DNA of 33,826 bases from Acidobacteriota bacterium (GCA_027021395.1 JALUUK010000573.1:1-33826); one strand, 5' to 3'. Shown: positions 17,392-27,336, numbered from the stretch's first letter. The notes: generated from the sequence alone by a model not told the origin. A program made the numbers and translations.

Positions 17392-19506
17392 ATGGACTGG
17401 ACGATCATGGCAGTTCCCGCCGTCGGTGCCGTGGCACTGATCTTCGCTTGGATCAGAGCGATCAACGTGGGCAAGAAGGATCCGGGCAACGACAAGATGA
17501 AGGAAATCGCCGCGGCGATTCGTGAAGGAGCGATGGCTTTTCTCGCTCGTGAGTACAAGGTGCTGGCGATCTTCGTGGTGGCCGTCGCTGCCTTACTCTT
17601 CGTCGGCAACCTCGGTGGCTCCGAAGACGGCGGGCCGTTCAAGCACCCGATGATCGCTCTCTCGTTCATCGTCGGGGCGCTGTGTTCGGGGCTGGCCGGG
17701 TTCTTTGGTATGCGGGTGGCCACCGCGGCCAATGTCCGCACCACGAATGCCGCCCGGACCAATCTGAATTCCGCCTTGCAGGTGGCGTTCATGGGTGGGT
17801 CGGTGATGGGGCTGTCCGTGGTCGGGCTTGGTGTCGTCGGGCTCGGAGGGCTCTTCGGGCTCTATTGGGGAACGGGTATTCTCGGGGTGCCCGCCGGACA
17901 GCAAGATTCGCTTCGCGACGTGGTCACCATCCTCAGCGGGTTTTCGCTCGGTGCATCCTCGATCGCGCTTTTCGCCCGCGTCGGTGGTGGGATCTACACC
18001 AAGGCCGCGGACGTGGGAGCCGATCTCGTGGGCAAGGTCGAAGCGGGCATTCCCGAAGACGATCCTCGTAACCCCGCCGTCGTGGCCGACAACGTCGGCG
18101 ACAACGTCGGTGACGTGGCGGGTATGGGAGCCGACCTCTTCGAATCCTATGTCGGAGCGATCGTCGGCTCGATGGTGATCGGAGCGGCTGCGTTTTCTTC
18201 GGCGCAATCGGCGACCCTGCTGCCGCTGTGGCTCGCCGGTGTGGGGATCGTCGCATCGGTGATCGGCACCTTCTTCGTGCGTGTGAAGGAAGGCGGAAAT
18301 CCGCAGACGGCGCTGAATGTCGGCTCGTTGATCGCTGGAATTCTGATGCTGGTGGGCGGATTCTTTGCCGTCAGAATGATCATTCCGGCCGAAGGAGTTC
18401 AATTCAGCGAGGACGGAGCCATCGTTTCGGGGATGAACATCTTCCTGGCTTGCGTCACCGGTCTGATTGCCGGAACCTTGGTGGGCTTTACCACCGAGTA
18501 CTACACGTCCAAGGACCGCGCACCCGCGCAGTCGATCGCCGCGGATTCACTGACCGGTCCGGCAACGAACATCATCGCCGGTCTGGGTGTGGGCATGAGA
18601 TCCTGCGCGCTACCCGTCGTTTGGATCGCCCTCGCCATTCTCTTCGCCTACAAGCTGGCCGGACTTTACGGCATTGCCATCGCGGCGCTGGGCATGTTGT
18701 CCACGACGGGCATTCAGCTGGCAGTCGATGCCTACGGACCGATTGCCGACAACGCGGGCGGAATCGCCGAAATGAGCGGTCTGCCTCCCGAGGTTCGCGA
18801 ACGCACCGACAATCTGGATGCCGTCGGGAACACGACTGCGGCCATCGGCAAGGGATTCGCCATCGGTTCGGCGGCACTGACCGCGTTGGCTCTTTTCTCG
18901 GCCTTCCAGACACAGGTTTCCGTCAACGGGAAGCCGCTCGTGATGGACCTAGCGGATCCGACGATCGTGGCCGGGTTGTTGCTCGGCGCGATGTTGCCCT
19001 TCCTCTTCTCTGCGATGGCGATGCAGGCCGTCGGCGCCGCTGCTTTCGAGATGATCGAGGAGGTGCGCCGTCAGTTCAAGAGCATTCCCGGCCTGATGGA
19101 AGGCAAGGCGCGGGCCGACTATGCCCGTTGCGTCGACATCTCGACCGCGGCCGCCATCAAGCGCATGGTCGCTCCCGGTCTGTTGGCGGTTCTGACTCCG
19201 GTTATCGTGGGTTTCGGCTCCAAGGCTCTTTTCGGGACTCCGGCGGCGCTCGGTGGTCTATTGGCGGGTGTCACGTCTTCCGGAGTCTTGATGGCCATCT
19301 TCATGTCCAACGCCGGCGGTGCGTGGGACAACGCGAAGAAATACGTCGAGGAAGGTCATCATGGCGGCAAAGGATCGGAAGCCCACAAGGCAACCGTGAT
19401 CGGAGACACCGTGGGCGATCCGTTCAAGGATACGGCGGGACCGTCGCTCAATATCCTGATCAAGTTGATGAGCGTGGTGGCGTTGGTGATCGCGCCGATG
19501 CTCTGA
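17392..19506 (+). CDS. hppA: Membrane-bound ion-pumping pyrophosphatase
   Basis: [121 protein letters not shown]. Confidence 0.97.
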   Translation: MDWTIMAVPAVGAVALIFAWIRAINVGKKDPGNDKMKEIAAAIREGAMAFLAREYKVLAIFVVAVAALLFVGNLGGSEDGGPFKHPMIALSFIVGALCSGLAGFFGMRVATAANVRTTNAARTNLNSALQVAFMGGSVMGLSVVGLGVVGLGGLFGLYWGTGILGVPAGQQDSLRDVVTILSGFSLGASSIALFARVGGGIYTKAADVGADLVGKVEAGIPEDDPRNPAVVADNVGDNVGDVAGMGADLFESYVGAIVGSMVIGAAAFSSAQSATLLPLWLAGVGIVASVIGTFFVRVKEGGNPQTALNVGSLIAGILMLVGGFFAVRMIIPAEGVQFSEDGAIVSGMNIFLACVTGLIAGTLVGFTTEYYTSKDRAPAQSIAADSLTGPATNIIAGLGVGMRSCALPVVWIALAILFAYKLAGLYGIAIAALGMLSTTGIQLAVDAYGPIADNAGGIAEMSGLPPEVRERTDNLDAVGNTTAAIGKGFAIGSAALTALALFSAFQTQVSVNGKPLVMDLADPTIVAGLLLGAMLPFLFSAMAMQAVGAAAFEMIEEVRRQFKSIPGLMEGKARADYARCVDISTAAAIKRMVAPGLLAVLTPVIVGFGSKALFGTPAALGGLLAGVTSSGVLMAIFMSNAGGAWDNAKKYVEEGHHGGKGSEAHKATVIGDTVGDPFKDTAGPSLNILIKLMSVVALVIAPML

Positions 19507-19567
19507 TGTCGGGCACCTAGCGATCGGCGTGCGGTGCGTGCGTCGAGGTGCTAGGATCGCGCGTTCA

Positions 19568-19616
19568 TGGAAAGCAAACCCCTCGCTCCGGGAAAGACCC
19601 GGGGCCGCTAAGTCCA
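19568..19616 (+). promoter_or_regulatory. Candidate S6:S18-type ribosomal-protein leader structure upstream of rpsF
   Basis: CTCCGGG-AAAGA-CCCGGGG hairpin (19586-19604) enclosed by TGGA/TCCA and AGC/GCT pairings, with CCG on the 3' side; located just before the rpsF SD. Confidence 0.35.
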
Positions 19617-19630
19617 GGAGGGAGAACAAA

Positions 19631-20200
19631 ATGAGACGTTACGAAATCGGCCTCGTGGCCGATCCGACGGTGCCTGAAGAGGCCCACGACAAGTTGATCA
19701 CCGGGCTCGAGGAATTGATCGCCGGTGGTGGTGGTGAGGTACTGAAGGTGGATCGTTGGGGGCGCCGCAAGCTGGCTTATCCCATCAAGAAGCACACGGA
19801 CGGAAACTACACATTCATCCTCTACGATGCCGAACCGGCCGTCGAGCACGAACTCGTTCGTCGCCTGAAGTTGTCGGACCAGTTCATTCGCTTCCTTTCG
19901 GTCAGAGCCGACCACGAAAAGGCACCGACGGCCGAGCAGCAAGAGCTGCTCGTCGCGACGCGCAAGGAGCATTTGCGACGCGCGGCGGAAATGGAGAGCC
20001 GCGAAGCGGCACGCGCCGCGGGCTTGCTCGACGAGGACGAGGCCGCGGATACCGCCGGTTCCGCGGATGAGTCGGCCGTCGAAGTTCCTGATGAGCCGGT
20101 CGCCGATGCGGAAGTCGGTGCTTTAGGCGATCAAGAAGGAGGCGAAGGCGCTTCGCCGGAAAGCACGCCTTCCGGCGATGTTGAGAAGGAGGACGAGTGA
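19631..20200 (+). CDS. rpsF: 30S ribosomal protein bS6 with long acidic C-terminal extension
   Basis: [69 protein letters not shown]...; SD ggaggg before ATG 19631. Confidence 0.96.
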   Translation: MRRYEIGLVADPTVPEEAHDKLITGLEELIAGGGGEVLKVDRWGRRKLAYPIKKHTDGNYTFILYDAEPAVEHELVRRLKLSDQFIRFLSVRADHEKAPTAEQQELLVATRKEHLRRAAEMESREAARAAGLLDEDEAADTAGSADESAVEVPDEPVADAEVGALGDQEGGEGASPESTPSGDVEKEDE

Positions 20201-20469
20201 TGGCACCCGGACGAAGTGGAGGTGGCGGCGCCGGAGGCGGTCGCAAAAGGCGGTTCCTCTTCAAACGCCAGAAGTACTGTAAATTCACCGAAGCCAAGGT
20301 GGAAGTCATCGACTACAAGGATATTCGTACGCTGCAGAACTACATCCCCGAACGCGGAAAAATCCTTCCTCGCCGCGTATCCGGAACACGAGCCAACTAC
20401 CAACGTCAACTCGGCCGCGCCATCAAGAGGGCGCGCCATCTCGCGCTCTTGCCCTACACCGCAGACTGA
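20200..20469 (+). CDS. rpsR: 30S ribosomal protein bS18
   Basis: [75 protein letters not shown] overlaps rpsF stop. Confidence 0.97.
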   Translation: MAPGRSGGGGAGGGRKRRFLFKRQKYCKFTEAKVEVIDYKDIRTLQNYIPERGKILPRRVSGTRANYQRQLGRAIKRARHLALLPYTAD

Positions 20470-20482
20470 GGAGAACCCGGCC

Positions 20483-20941
20483 ATGCAAGTCATCCTTCGA
20501 GAGAACGTCGAACATCTCGGTCGGCGGGGCGATGTCGTCAAAGTCGCAGATGGTTTCGCACGAAACTATCTGATCCCCAAGAACCTCGGCTACAAGTTGA
20601 CCGAAGGCGTGCGACGTCAAATCGAAATCGAAAAGCGCGCCAAGGAATCACGCGAGGCCCGAGATCGGAGCAACGCAGAGGCGGTGCTCGCCAAGCTCAA
20701 CGACATTGCAGTCATCGTCTTCAAACGGAAGGTCGGCGAGACCGGAGCCCTCTACGGATCGGTGACTTCTGCGGATATCGCGGAAGCCATCCAGGCGAAG
20801 GGAGTCGATATCGATCGTCGCCAGGTTCGCCTGAGCGATCCGATCAAGCGGCCGGGAACGACTCGCGTCGTCATTCACGTCCACGACGATCTGAACGCAG
20901 AAGTCGCCATCGACGTCGAGTCGGACGAAGCCGAGGCGTGA
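20483..20941 (+). CDS. rplI: 50S ribosomal protein bL9
   Basis: MQVILRENVEHLGRRGDVVKVADGFARNYLIPKNLGYKLTEG; GALYGSVTSADIAEAI. Confidence 0.96.
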   Translation: MQVILRENVEHLGRRGDVVKVADGFARNYLIPKNLGYKLTEGVRRQIEIEKRAKESREARDRSNAEAVLAKLNDIAVIVFKRKVGETGALYGSVTSADIAEAIQAKGVDIDRRQVRLSDPIKRPGTTRVVIHVHDDLNAEVAIDVESDEAEA

Positions 20942-21008
20942 ACGTTTCCCCCTCGCTTGACGGCTCGCATCGATACCGATCGTCGGTCGCAGTGAAAGCC
21001 CGACGAAG

Positions 21009-21485
21009 ATGAACGAAGCCAAGCGCGTGGTGCGGCCGAACGCAGAGCAGGTCGCTCGTGGTCTACTTGCGGGTTTCGTGGCTTGGTTGCTTCCCGGTGC
21101 GGGGCACTTCATGCTGGGGCAGAGGGCTCGTGCCGCCGTCTTTTTCGTGCTCGTGAGCGCGTGTATCGGACTAGGACTGCTTTACGACGGCAATCTCGCG
21201 CTCCACGACAAGATCAGGGCTCCATGGCTTTCGCGACTGCAGGTGGCAAGCAATCTCGCGATGGGGCCGATCGAGCCCGTGATTCGCCGGTCCATTTACG
21301 GGGAGTTGATCTATTCGCGGGTCGAAACCGGCGAGCGTCCGGGACCGGTCGCGCAGGAGGTTCGCAAACAGCGTTTCTTCAAGACTTGGAGCGGCTACGG
21401 TACGGCTTACTTCTATTTGGCGGGCCTGATGAATATCCTGCTGATCCTCGATGCCTGGGATCTTTCGATCGGACGGAGAAGATGA
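21009..21485 (+). CDS. Small multi-span membrane protein (DUF6677-like by motif)
   Basis: GLLAGFVAWLLPGAGHFMLGQRARAAVFFVLVSACIGLGLLYDG; second hydrophobic segment near C-term. Confidence 0.7.
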   Translation: MNEAKRVVRPNAEQVARGLLAGFVAWLLPGAGHFMLGQRARAAVFFVLVSACIGLGLLYDGNLALHDKIRAPWLSRLQVASNLAMGPIEPVIRRSIYGELIYSRVETGERPGPVAQEVRKQRFFKTWSGYGTAYFYLAGLMNILLILDAWDLSIGRRR

Positions 21486-21646
21486 CGCATCTGCTGCACA
21501 TGGCGGTTTTCGCCGGCATCGTTTCCGTCTTCTTCGCTACGCTCATTGCCGCACCGGGGCGGCGTTTCAAGCTTGGTGCAAGCCTTTGGGGCATCATGAT
21601 GGGCGTAGGGATCCTGCTCGGTCTGATCATGTATCCCATGAGTTGA
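21482..21646 (+). CDS. 54-aa predicted membrane protein
   Basis: ATGA overlap with upstream gene; MTHLLHMAVFAGIVSVFFATLIAAPGRRFKLGASLWGIMMGVGILLGLIMYPMS, two hydrophobic helices. Hidden inside a longer track ORF. Confidence 0.7.
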   Translation: MTHLLHMAVFAGIVSVFFATLIAAPGRRFKLGASLWGIMMGVGILLGLIMYPMS

Positions 21647-21648
21647 GC

Positions 21649-22074
21649 ATGCCGGGAACGAGGGCCATCGTTTCATGGGGCCGGTGGTTGATCGGTGTCC
21701 GAGACAGGTTTCCGGCGTTCTTCGTTCTGTTACCGTTGATCTTGATGGGCATGATGGCTTGGCTTTCGCACCGACCTCTTCAGGTGAATCTGGACCACGG
21801 AGGCGATCTCGTGGCACATTTTCTGGCATTTGGCGTTCTCGCCTCGCTTTGGGCGTTGGCTCTCGTCGGAAGCGAGAGCCGGGGCTCGACCGGTGCCATT
21901 GCGGCCATCGCCATCACTGCACTTTGGGGAGTGCTCGATGAGGTCCATCAATCCTTTGTGCCGGGGCGCGTGGCCTCGATGGCCGATGTCTTGGCGGATC
22001 TGGCGGGAAGCTTGATCTTCGGTTGGGCTTCGGCACGTTGGATTCGTGCGCTTCCGAGGGAGGCGATGGAATGA
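21649..22074 (+). CDS. VanZ-like family protein
   Basis: Membrane protein with DLVAHFLAFGVLASLWALAL and GVLDEVHQSFVPGRVASMADVLADLAGSLIG-like region. Start ATG 21649. Confidence 0.8.
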   Translation: MPGTRAIVSWGRWLIGVRDRFPAFFVLLPLILMGMMAWLSHRPLQVNLDHGGDLVAHFLAFGVLASLWALALVGSESRGSTGAIAAIAITALWGVLDEVHQSFVPGRVASMADVLADLAGSLIFGWASARWIRALPREAME

Positions 22075-23465
22075 GAAAGTACGCCGCCGTTTGCCAGAGT
22101 CGCTCGCATGCGGAGATTCTCTTGCAGTCCCTCGGAGCGCAACCGCAAGACATCAAGTTTGCCGTCGAGTCGGAAACGCTCGAACGCACACTCAAGCGCA
22201 ACGGGAGCGATGTCGTGCGAGGCTCGCTTCGCGATCGAGCACTTTATCGAGAGTTGTTGCCGGCGGAGGTCCTGGTGGTCTCGATAAGGGACAAACGGCG
22301 CCTTCGCGGTGTGCTCGAAGGGATCCGAAGAGAACGCGGGGAAACGCCGGTCCTGGTGTTGTGCTTTCAGCCGATTGCCGACCTTCCCGTTGATCCCGAG
22401 GACCATCCTTGGGCGCACTTCGTCCCTGTCGGAGACCGCTTTTCCACGACGTTGCGAGCGGACATACGCTTTGCGGGAGCGAAAACGTGGGTCCGGAAGC
22501 TGCGAGAGATTCTCGACGATGCCGGTCGTGTGCTGATTCTGTTGCAAGATGATCCCGACCCGGATGGGCTGGCTTGCGGCTTGGCTCTCAGGTCGCTGCT
22601 CGGAAGAAAACGCAGCACGATGCCGATGGGCTCATTCGGGAATGTGACGCGGCCGGAGAATCTGGAGATGATTCGGATCTTGGATCTGGATCTGATCAAG
22701 GTTGCGGACGAGGACCTCGGGAACTACGACGCCATCGTCATGGTTGATACCCAGCCACCACACTTGAGACACAAGTTGCCGCGAGTCGATGCCGTGATCG
22801 ATCATCATCCGACGCAATCGACCTACGAAGCGCGTTTTCGTGACGTGCGGCCCGCCTATGGAGCGACAGCGACGATTCTCGTGGAGTATCTGCGCGCGGA
22901 ACGCATCAAGATCAACGAGCGTCTTGCAACGGCGTTGCTCTATGCCATTCGCACGGACACGCTCTTGCTCGATCGTCCGGTCAGTCATGCCGACGTCGAG
23001 GCTTTTTCTTGGCTCTTTGCACGAGCCAACATCAACCAGGTCCGTCGCATCGAGCGTCCGGCTCTGCCGCTCGAGACGCTTGAACTCTTCGCGGAAGGGC
23101 TCAAGAAGGCGCGGATGGAAGATAAAGTCGTCTTTTCGCATCTCGGCGAAGTTTCGCGAGAAGACATCGTTCCCCAGCTTGCGGATTTTTGCTTGCAGGT
23201 AGAGGGCATGGACTGGTCGGCAGTCTCGGGAGTCTGCGGCAACGAATTGGTGATGTCGGTCAGGAACGTCGGATTCGTTCAAAAGGCCGGCAGCGTCGTC
23301 AAGGCCGCCTTCGGTTCATTGGGCTCTGCCGGCGGGCACCGCTCGATGGCCAAGGCGGTCATCCCCCTCGAGAACCTGCCGCTCGACGAGCACGCGAAGG
23401 CCTGTGACAAAACCTATCGCTTCATCGAGGATCGCTTTCTTGCCGCTTTGCGCGGCGAGGAATGA
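22071..23465 (+). CDS. DHH/DHHA1-family phosphoesterase with N-terminal TrkA-N/RCK-like domain
   Basis: DDPDPDGLACGLALRSLL, IVMVDTQPPH, AVIDHHPTQ (DHH), C-terminal GSAGGHRSMAKAVIPL; N-term ~100 aa resembles RCK_N. ATGA overlap with VanZ gene. Confidence 0.87.
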   Translation: MRKYAAVCQSRSHAEILLQSLGAQPQDIKFAVESETLERTLKRNGSDVVRGSLRDRALYRELLPAEVLVVSIRDKRRLRGVLEGIRRERGETPVLVLCFQPIADLPVDPEDHPWAHFVPVGDRFSTTLRADIRFAGAKTWVRKLREILDDAGRVLILLQDDPDPDGLACGLALRSLLGRKRSTMPMGSFGNVTRPENLEMIRILDLDLIKVADEDLGNYDAIVMVDTQPPHLRHKLPRVDAVIDHHPTQSTYEARFRDVRPAYGATATILVEYLRAERIKINERLATALLYAIRTDTLLLDRPVSHADVEAFSWLFARANINQVRRIERPALPLETLELFAEGLKKARMEDKVVFSHLGEVSREDIVPQLADFCLQVEGMDWSAVSGVCGNELVMSVRNVGFVQKAGSVVKAAFGSLGSAGGHRSMAKAVIPLENLPLDEHAKACDKTYRFIEDRFLAALRGEE

Positions 23466-23491
23466 AGCGACGACCTCACGTCGTGGGTCTT

Positions 23492-24673
23492 TCAGCGTGT
23501 CTCCGCGCGCAAGCTTTGCTCTTGGATTTCGAGGTGCCAACGACGTAGCAAGTGGGTCTCCATGGGCGGTCGCTCCACTGCTGCGATAAATGCGTTCGGA
23601 AGTGCGATTCCCGCTCCGGCTATGGTTTCGAGCGGTTCGGCCTGAAAGGATCCAGCCACGGTTCCGTTCACCGCGTGAAGAAGATCGACGCGAGCGGAAC
23701 TTTCCGCTGTGCTGATGATCAGATAAGCGGTGAAACGCGTGAGATGAGAAGGCCGCACATTCGTTCCGCGCTTCCACAGCATGTGTCCGTTGTCCCGCCG
23801 AAAGGCGTAGATGAAGGAATCCCAAGACGGAACGATCACCCGAAAATCATCGAAGAAGAGAGGTCGGCCCATCGAGGCCCCAGAGCTTTGCTTCCACCGC
23901 GGGCGACAACGTGCTTTGGTAAGCGGTTCCGTCCGGCACCGCAGCATGTGCACGCGGCGGCCGAGTGAGAAGGCGAGATCGTCTTTCGAAACCGCTGCCT
24001 TCTTGGTCACAAAAGGCAGCCGTGCCCGGCGCCGGGACAGTGCGCCGACGATCACCATGCGCCGCGCTCCGCCATCACCCACATCGGCGATGACGCTCCT
24101 GTCCACTGCGATCAACGGTGGATGGATCGATTCCCCCATGCGCACGCGCTCGACGAGTTCGCCGCGGTTGTCGAGCACGAGGATCTGCCCTTCTTCGGCG
24201 GGTACGAACCACGCGGGCGGGTGTCGCACACCGCTCCGACCTGCCAGCGGCGGTCCGACGGGAATTGCGGGGAGCGTGCTTTTCCACAAGGTGCGGCCAT
24301 CGAGCGCCGAGAGGACCTCGATCACGCCCTGCTCCTCTGCGTCTCTTCCCGCCCAACCCAGGACGGGCCCATCGAAGAGCAGGGGAGGAGCATGCCGGAT
24401 CAGCCCGCCCCCTTCGAGCCCGGAACGGCGCCAAAGCTCACGTCCGGTTGCGGCATCGAAAGCGGCGATTTCCTCTTCGAGCGGGACGATGATCAAGGTG
24501 GTATCGAAGCGCTCGACGGCGAGTAGATTGCCGTCGATACGCCCGGATAGGTTCACGTTCCAGACGACTGTGCTCGATTCGAGCTGAAATGTCGGGCTAG
24601 GTTCCCCGTTGCCGTCGCTCGTCGTGAGGAGGGGAAGGAGCGCGGCGGCGATCATCACTAAGGTTCCCATCAT
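23492..24673 (-). CDS. Exported PQQ-like beta-propeller repeat protein
   Basis: Signal peptide MMGTLVMIAAALLPLLTT; repeats such as EEIAAFDAATGRELWRRSGLEGG, IEVLSALDGRTLWKSTLP, IYAFRRDNGHMLWKRG. Confidence 0.8.
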   Translation of the reverse strand: MMGTLVMIAAALLPLLTTSDGNGEPSPTFQLESSTVVWNVNLSGRIDGNLLAVERFDTTLIIVPLEEEIAAFDAATGRELWRRSGLEGGGLIRHAPPLLFDGPVLGWAGRDAEEQGVIEVLSALDGRTLWKSTLPAIPVGPPLAGRSGVRHPPAWFVPAEEGQILVLDNRGELVERVRMGESIHPPLIAVDRSVIADVGDGGARRMVIVGALSRRRARLPFVTKKAAVSKDDLAFSLGRRVHMLRCRTEPLTKARCRPRWKQSSGASMGRPLFFDDFRVIVPSWDSFIYAFRRDNGHMLWKRGTNVRPSHLTRFTAYLIISTAESSARVDLLHAVNGTVAGSFQAEPLETIAGAGIALPNAFIAAVERPPMETHLLRRWHLEIQEQSLRAETR

Positions 24674-24850
24674 CCGCCTGATGATAGCAGCACCGTGCGC
24701 AGACTACCCGAGAGGATGTGCCCGTGTCAGAATGCGCGCTCGGTCTCCTCGGGGCTCGACGCGAAGGCGAGATCGGCGGGATCGCGCCGACGCATAGCCG
24801 GGGAACGAGGCAGGACGCCCCGTCTGGGCGAGATGGAGAGGTCGAAAGCG

Positions 24851-26620
24851 ATGGGCAATGGCAAGGCGGCAAAGTTGGAGCGTAGCCGCGGTGGTGAATT
24901 GCGGGCGAGTGATGCCGGTAAAGAGGTCCGTCTTGCCGGCTGGGTGCATCGGCGAAGGGACTTCGGAGCGCTGGTCTTCATCGATTTGAGAGATCGGTCG
25001 GGCAAGGTGCAGGTTACGTTCGACCCCTCTGCAGGCGCCGTCGAGGCATCGGCAGCGGGCTTGAGGCCGGAAACCGTCATCGAGGTCGAAGGCCGGGTCG
25101 TGCTGCGGAGCGCGGAAAATATCAATCCGGAGATGCCGACCGGTGAGGTGGAGATCGCCGCTCATCGCGTGAGCGTGCTCGCGGAATCCGACGATCTTCC
25201 CCTGCAGCCCGCGTCGTCTCAAGAGCACGCCGAAGAGAACCGGCTGCGCTGGCGTTTTTTGGATCTGCGACGCGAGGCCATGCAGAAGGCCATGCGGATG
25301 CGTTCCGAAGCCGTTCGTCGTGTCCGAGAAGTGCTCCACGGCGAGGGCTTTTGGGATATCGAGACACCCATCTTGACGAGATCCACGCCGGAGGGAGCGC
25401 GAGACTATCTGGTTCCATCGCGGGTTCATCCGGGGGAGTTCTATGCGTTGCCCCAGTCGCCGCAACTCTTCAAGCAGCTCTTGATGGTGGCCGGTGTCGA
25501 ACGCTACTACCAGATTGCGCGCTGCTTCCGTGACGAAGATCTTCGCGCAGATCGCCAACCGGAGTTTACTCAGATCGACCTGGAAATGTCATTCGTCGAA
25601 CCGGAAGACGTCCAAGGCGTGGTCGAGAAGGTCTTGAAGGCGTTGGCTGAACTCGCCGGCTGGACCGTCGAAACGCCGTTCCCGCATCTGAGTTGGCAGG
25701 AGGCGATGGATCGTTTCGGCGTCGATCGCCCGGACCTGCGCTACGGCCTAGAGATCGAAGATCTCGGCGAGGTCGTTGTCGACTCCCCCTTTGTCGTCTT
25801 TCGCAAAGCCATCGAGGAGGGCGGCGTCGTGCGCGGTTTCGTCGTTCCGGGGGCCGCCGGCTTTTCGCGCAAAAGACTCGATCAATTGACCGAACGCGCG
25901 AGAGAACTCGGCGCCGGCGGCTTGATCTGGTTCAAGAACGACGCGGGTAGGATCACCGGACCCGCTGTCAAAGCGCTCGGAGAGGATCTCTCTCAGAGCA
26001 TACTCGAGGCCATGGGTTGTGATTCGGGCGAGTTGGCGCTGCTTTGCGCGTCTTCCATCGATGTCGCTCGACGTGTACTGGGAACTTTGCGCTCCGAGCT
26101 CGCCGCGGCGGAAGGGCTGATTCCGGAAGGCGAGCATCGATTCGTATGGGTGACCGGTTTCCCGCTCTTCGAGTGGGACCAAGAAAGCGGGCGCTACTAT
26201 GCGTGCCATCACCCCTTCACGGCACCGGAGCCGACGGACTTGGACAAGCTGGATGGCGATCCCGGCGCCGTTCGCGCTCGCGCCTATGATCTCGTGCTCG
26301 ATGGGGTGGAAATCGGCGGCGGGAGCATCCGAATCCACCGCCCGGACGTTCAGCGGCGTGTCTTTGCAGCCTTGGGAATCGACGAGCAAGAGGCTCAGGC
26401 ACGTTTCGGCTTCTTGTTGGAGGCTTTGCGCTATGGGGCGCCGCCCCACGGCGGTCTTGCGCTAGGGCTCGACCGCATCGTCGCGCTCCTTCTCGGCGTC
26501 GAGTCGATTCGTGATGTCATTGCTTTCCCCAAGACGACCTCAGCCTCCTGCCTCTTGACCGATGCGCCGTCAGGAGTCGACGAGAAGCAGCTCGAAGATC
26601 TTGGATTGAAAAAGCGATGA
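24851..26620 (+). CDS. aspS: Aspartyl-tRNA synthetase (bacterial type)
   Basis: VRLAGWVHRRRDFGALVFIDLRDRSGKVQV, LTRSTPEGARDYLVPSRVHPGEFYALPQSPQLFKQLLMVAGVERYYQIARCFRDEDLRADRQPEFTQIDLEMSF, GLALGLDRIVALLLG. Start 24851 or 24833. Confidence 0.96.
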   Translation: MGNGKAAKLERSRGGELRASDAGKEVRLAGWVHRRRDFGALVFIDLRDRSGKVQVTFDPSAGAVEASAAGLRPETVIEVEGRVVLRSAENINPEMPTGEVEIAAHRVSVLAESDDLPLQPASSQEHAEENRLRWRFLDLRREAMQKAMRMRSEAVRRVREVLHGEGFWDIETPILTRSTPEGARDYLVPSRVHPGEFYALPQSPQLFKQLLMVAGVERYYQIARCFRDEDLRADRQPEFTQIDLEMSFVEPEDVQGVVEKVLKALAELAGWTVETPFPHLSWQEAMDRFGVDRPDLRYGLEIEDLGEVVVDSPFVVFRKAIEEGGVVRGFVVPGAAGFSRKRLDQLTERARELGAGGLIWFKNDAGRITGPAVKALGEDLSQSILEAMGCDSGELALLCASSIDVARRVLGTLRSELAAAEGLIPEGEHRFVWVTGFPLFEWDQESGRYYACHHPFTAPEPTDLDKLDGDPGAVRARAYDLVLDGVEIGGGSIRIHRPDVQRRVFAALGIDEQEAQARFGFLLEALRYGAPPHGGLALGLDRIVALLLGVESIRDVIAFPKTTSASCLLTDAPSGVDEKQLEDLGLKKR

Positions 26621-26667
26621 CGGAGTGAGGCCGTCGACGGGTGGGGGGACAGAGGAAGGGTAAAGCC

Positions 26668-27336
26668 ATGGGTCGTATCGCAACCTTCGTCAATCTTCTT
26701 CGTACGGGCCGCTGGGGTGATCTTCGTGCGAACCTTCAGCGACGGACATTTCCGCGCCGAGTCTTCTTTCACAACAAGTTGGTCTTCTGCCGACTAGTCG
26801 ACATGCCGCCGCTGCGTATTCGTCTCGATCATGTCGAAGTGCGTCCCGCAACTCCGGAGGATATCCCCCTGCTGCAGCAGATCCGCCCGCGCTCATCGGG
26901 CTACGAGGAAGCTTTCGGCAAGAATCATGCTTGCTTCATCGCCATCAGCGGCGATCGGCCGGCCGCTTACTCGTGGTACATATGCGGGGGAGTGCATTCT
27001 TCCCCGACGAACGGCTACGAGATCGAACTTGGAGAGCAAGCTTGTTATTCCTACGGCATCGAGGTCCATCCCGATTTTCGGATGAAGGGTGCGATGATCA
27101 AGCTGTGGCACGATTCCGTTCGCATGCTTTCCGAGCGGGGATTTCAAAAGACCTACGCCGCCATTCCCGAAGAGAATCAGCTCTCCGTAAAATCCCACAC
27201 CCGCATGGGATTCGAGCCGCTCTTTACCTTCACCGTGTCTCGTTTTCTCGGGATCTCACGATACTCACAGGAATATGTCGACGGCTCGGTCATCTCCGGT
27301 TCGGGGACCCTGCGTTGGCGCGATCCGGAACTCTGA
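26668..27336 (+). CDS. GNAT-family N-acetyltransferase-like protein
   Basis: VEVRPATPEDIPLLQQIRPRSS, YSYGIEVHPDFRMKGAMIKLWHDSVRMLSERGFQKTYAAIPEENQLSVKSHTRMGFEPLFTF. ATG 26668 with gaggaaggg RBS. Confidence 0.75.
   Translation: MGRIATFVNLLRTGRWGDLRANLQRRTFPRRVFFHNKLVFCRLVDMPPLRIRLDHVEVRPATPEDIPLLQQIRPRSSGYEEAFGKNHACFIAISGDRPAAYSWYICGGVHSSPTNGYEIELGEQACYSYGIEVHPDFRMKGAMIKLWHDSVRMLSERGFQKTYAAIPEENQLSVKSHTRMGFEPLFTFTVSRFLGISRYSQEYVDGSVISGSGTLRWRDPEL

Noticed and set aside
18228-19520. 430-aa plus-strand ORF within hppA
   Set aside because: Alternate-frame shadow of the strongly conserved hppA reading frame; Arg/Gly/His-rich composition typical of GC-rich out-of-frame translation.
23811-24587. 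258-aa plus-strand ORF
   Set aside because: Antisense shadow of the PQQ-like propeller gene, Ser/Arg/Pro-rich with no domain.
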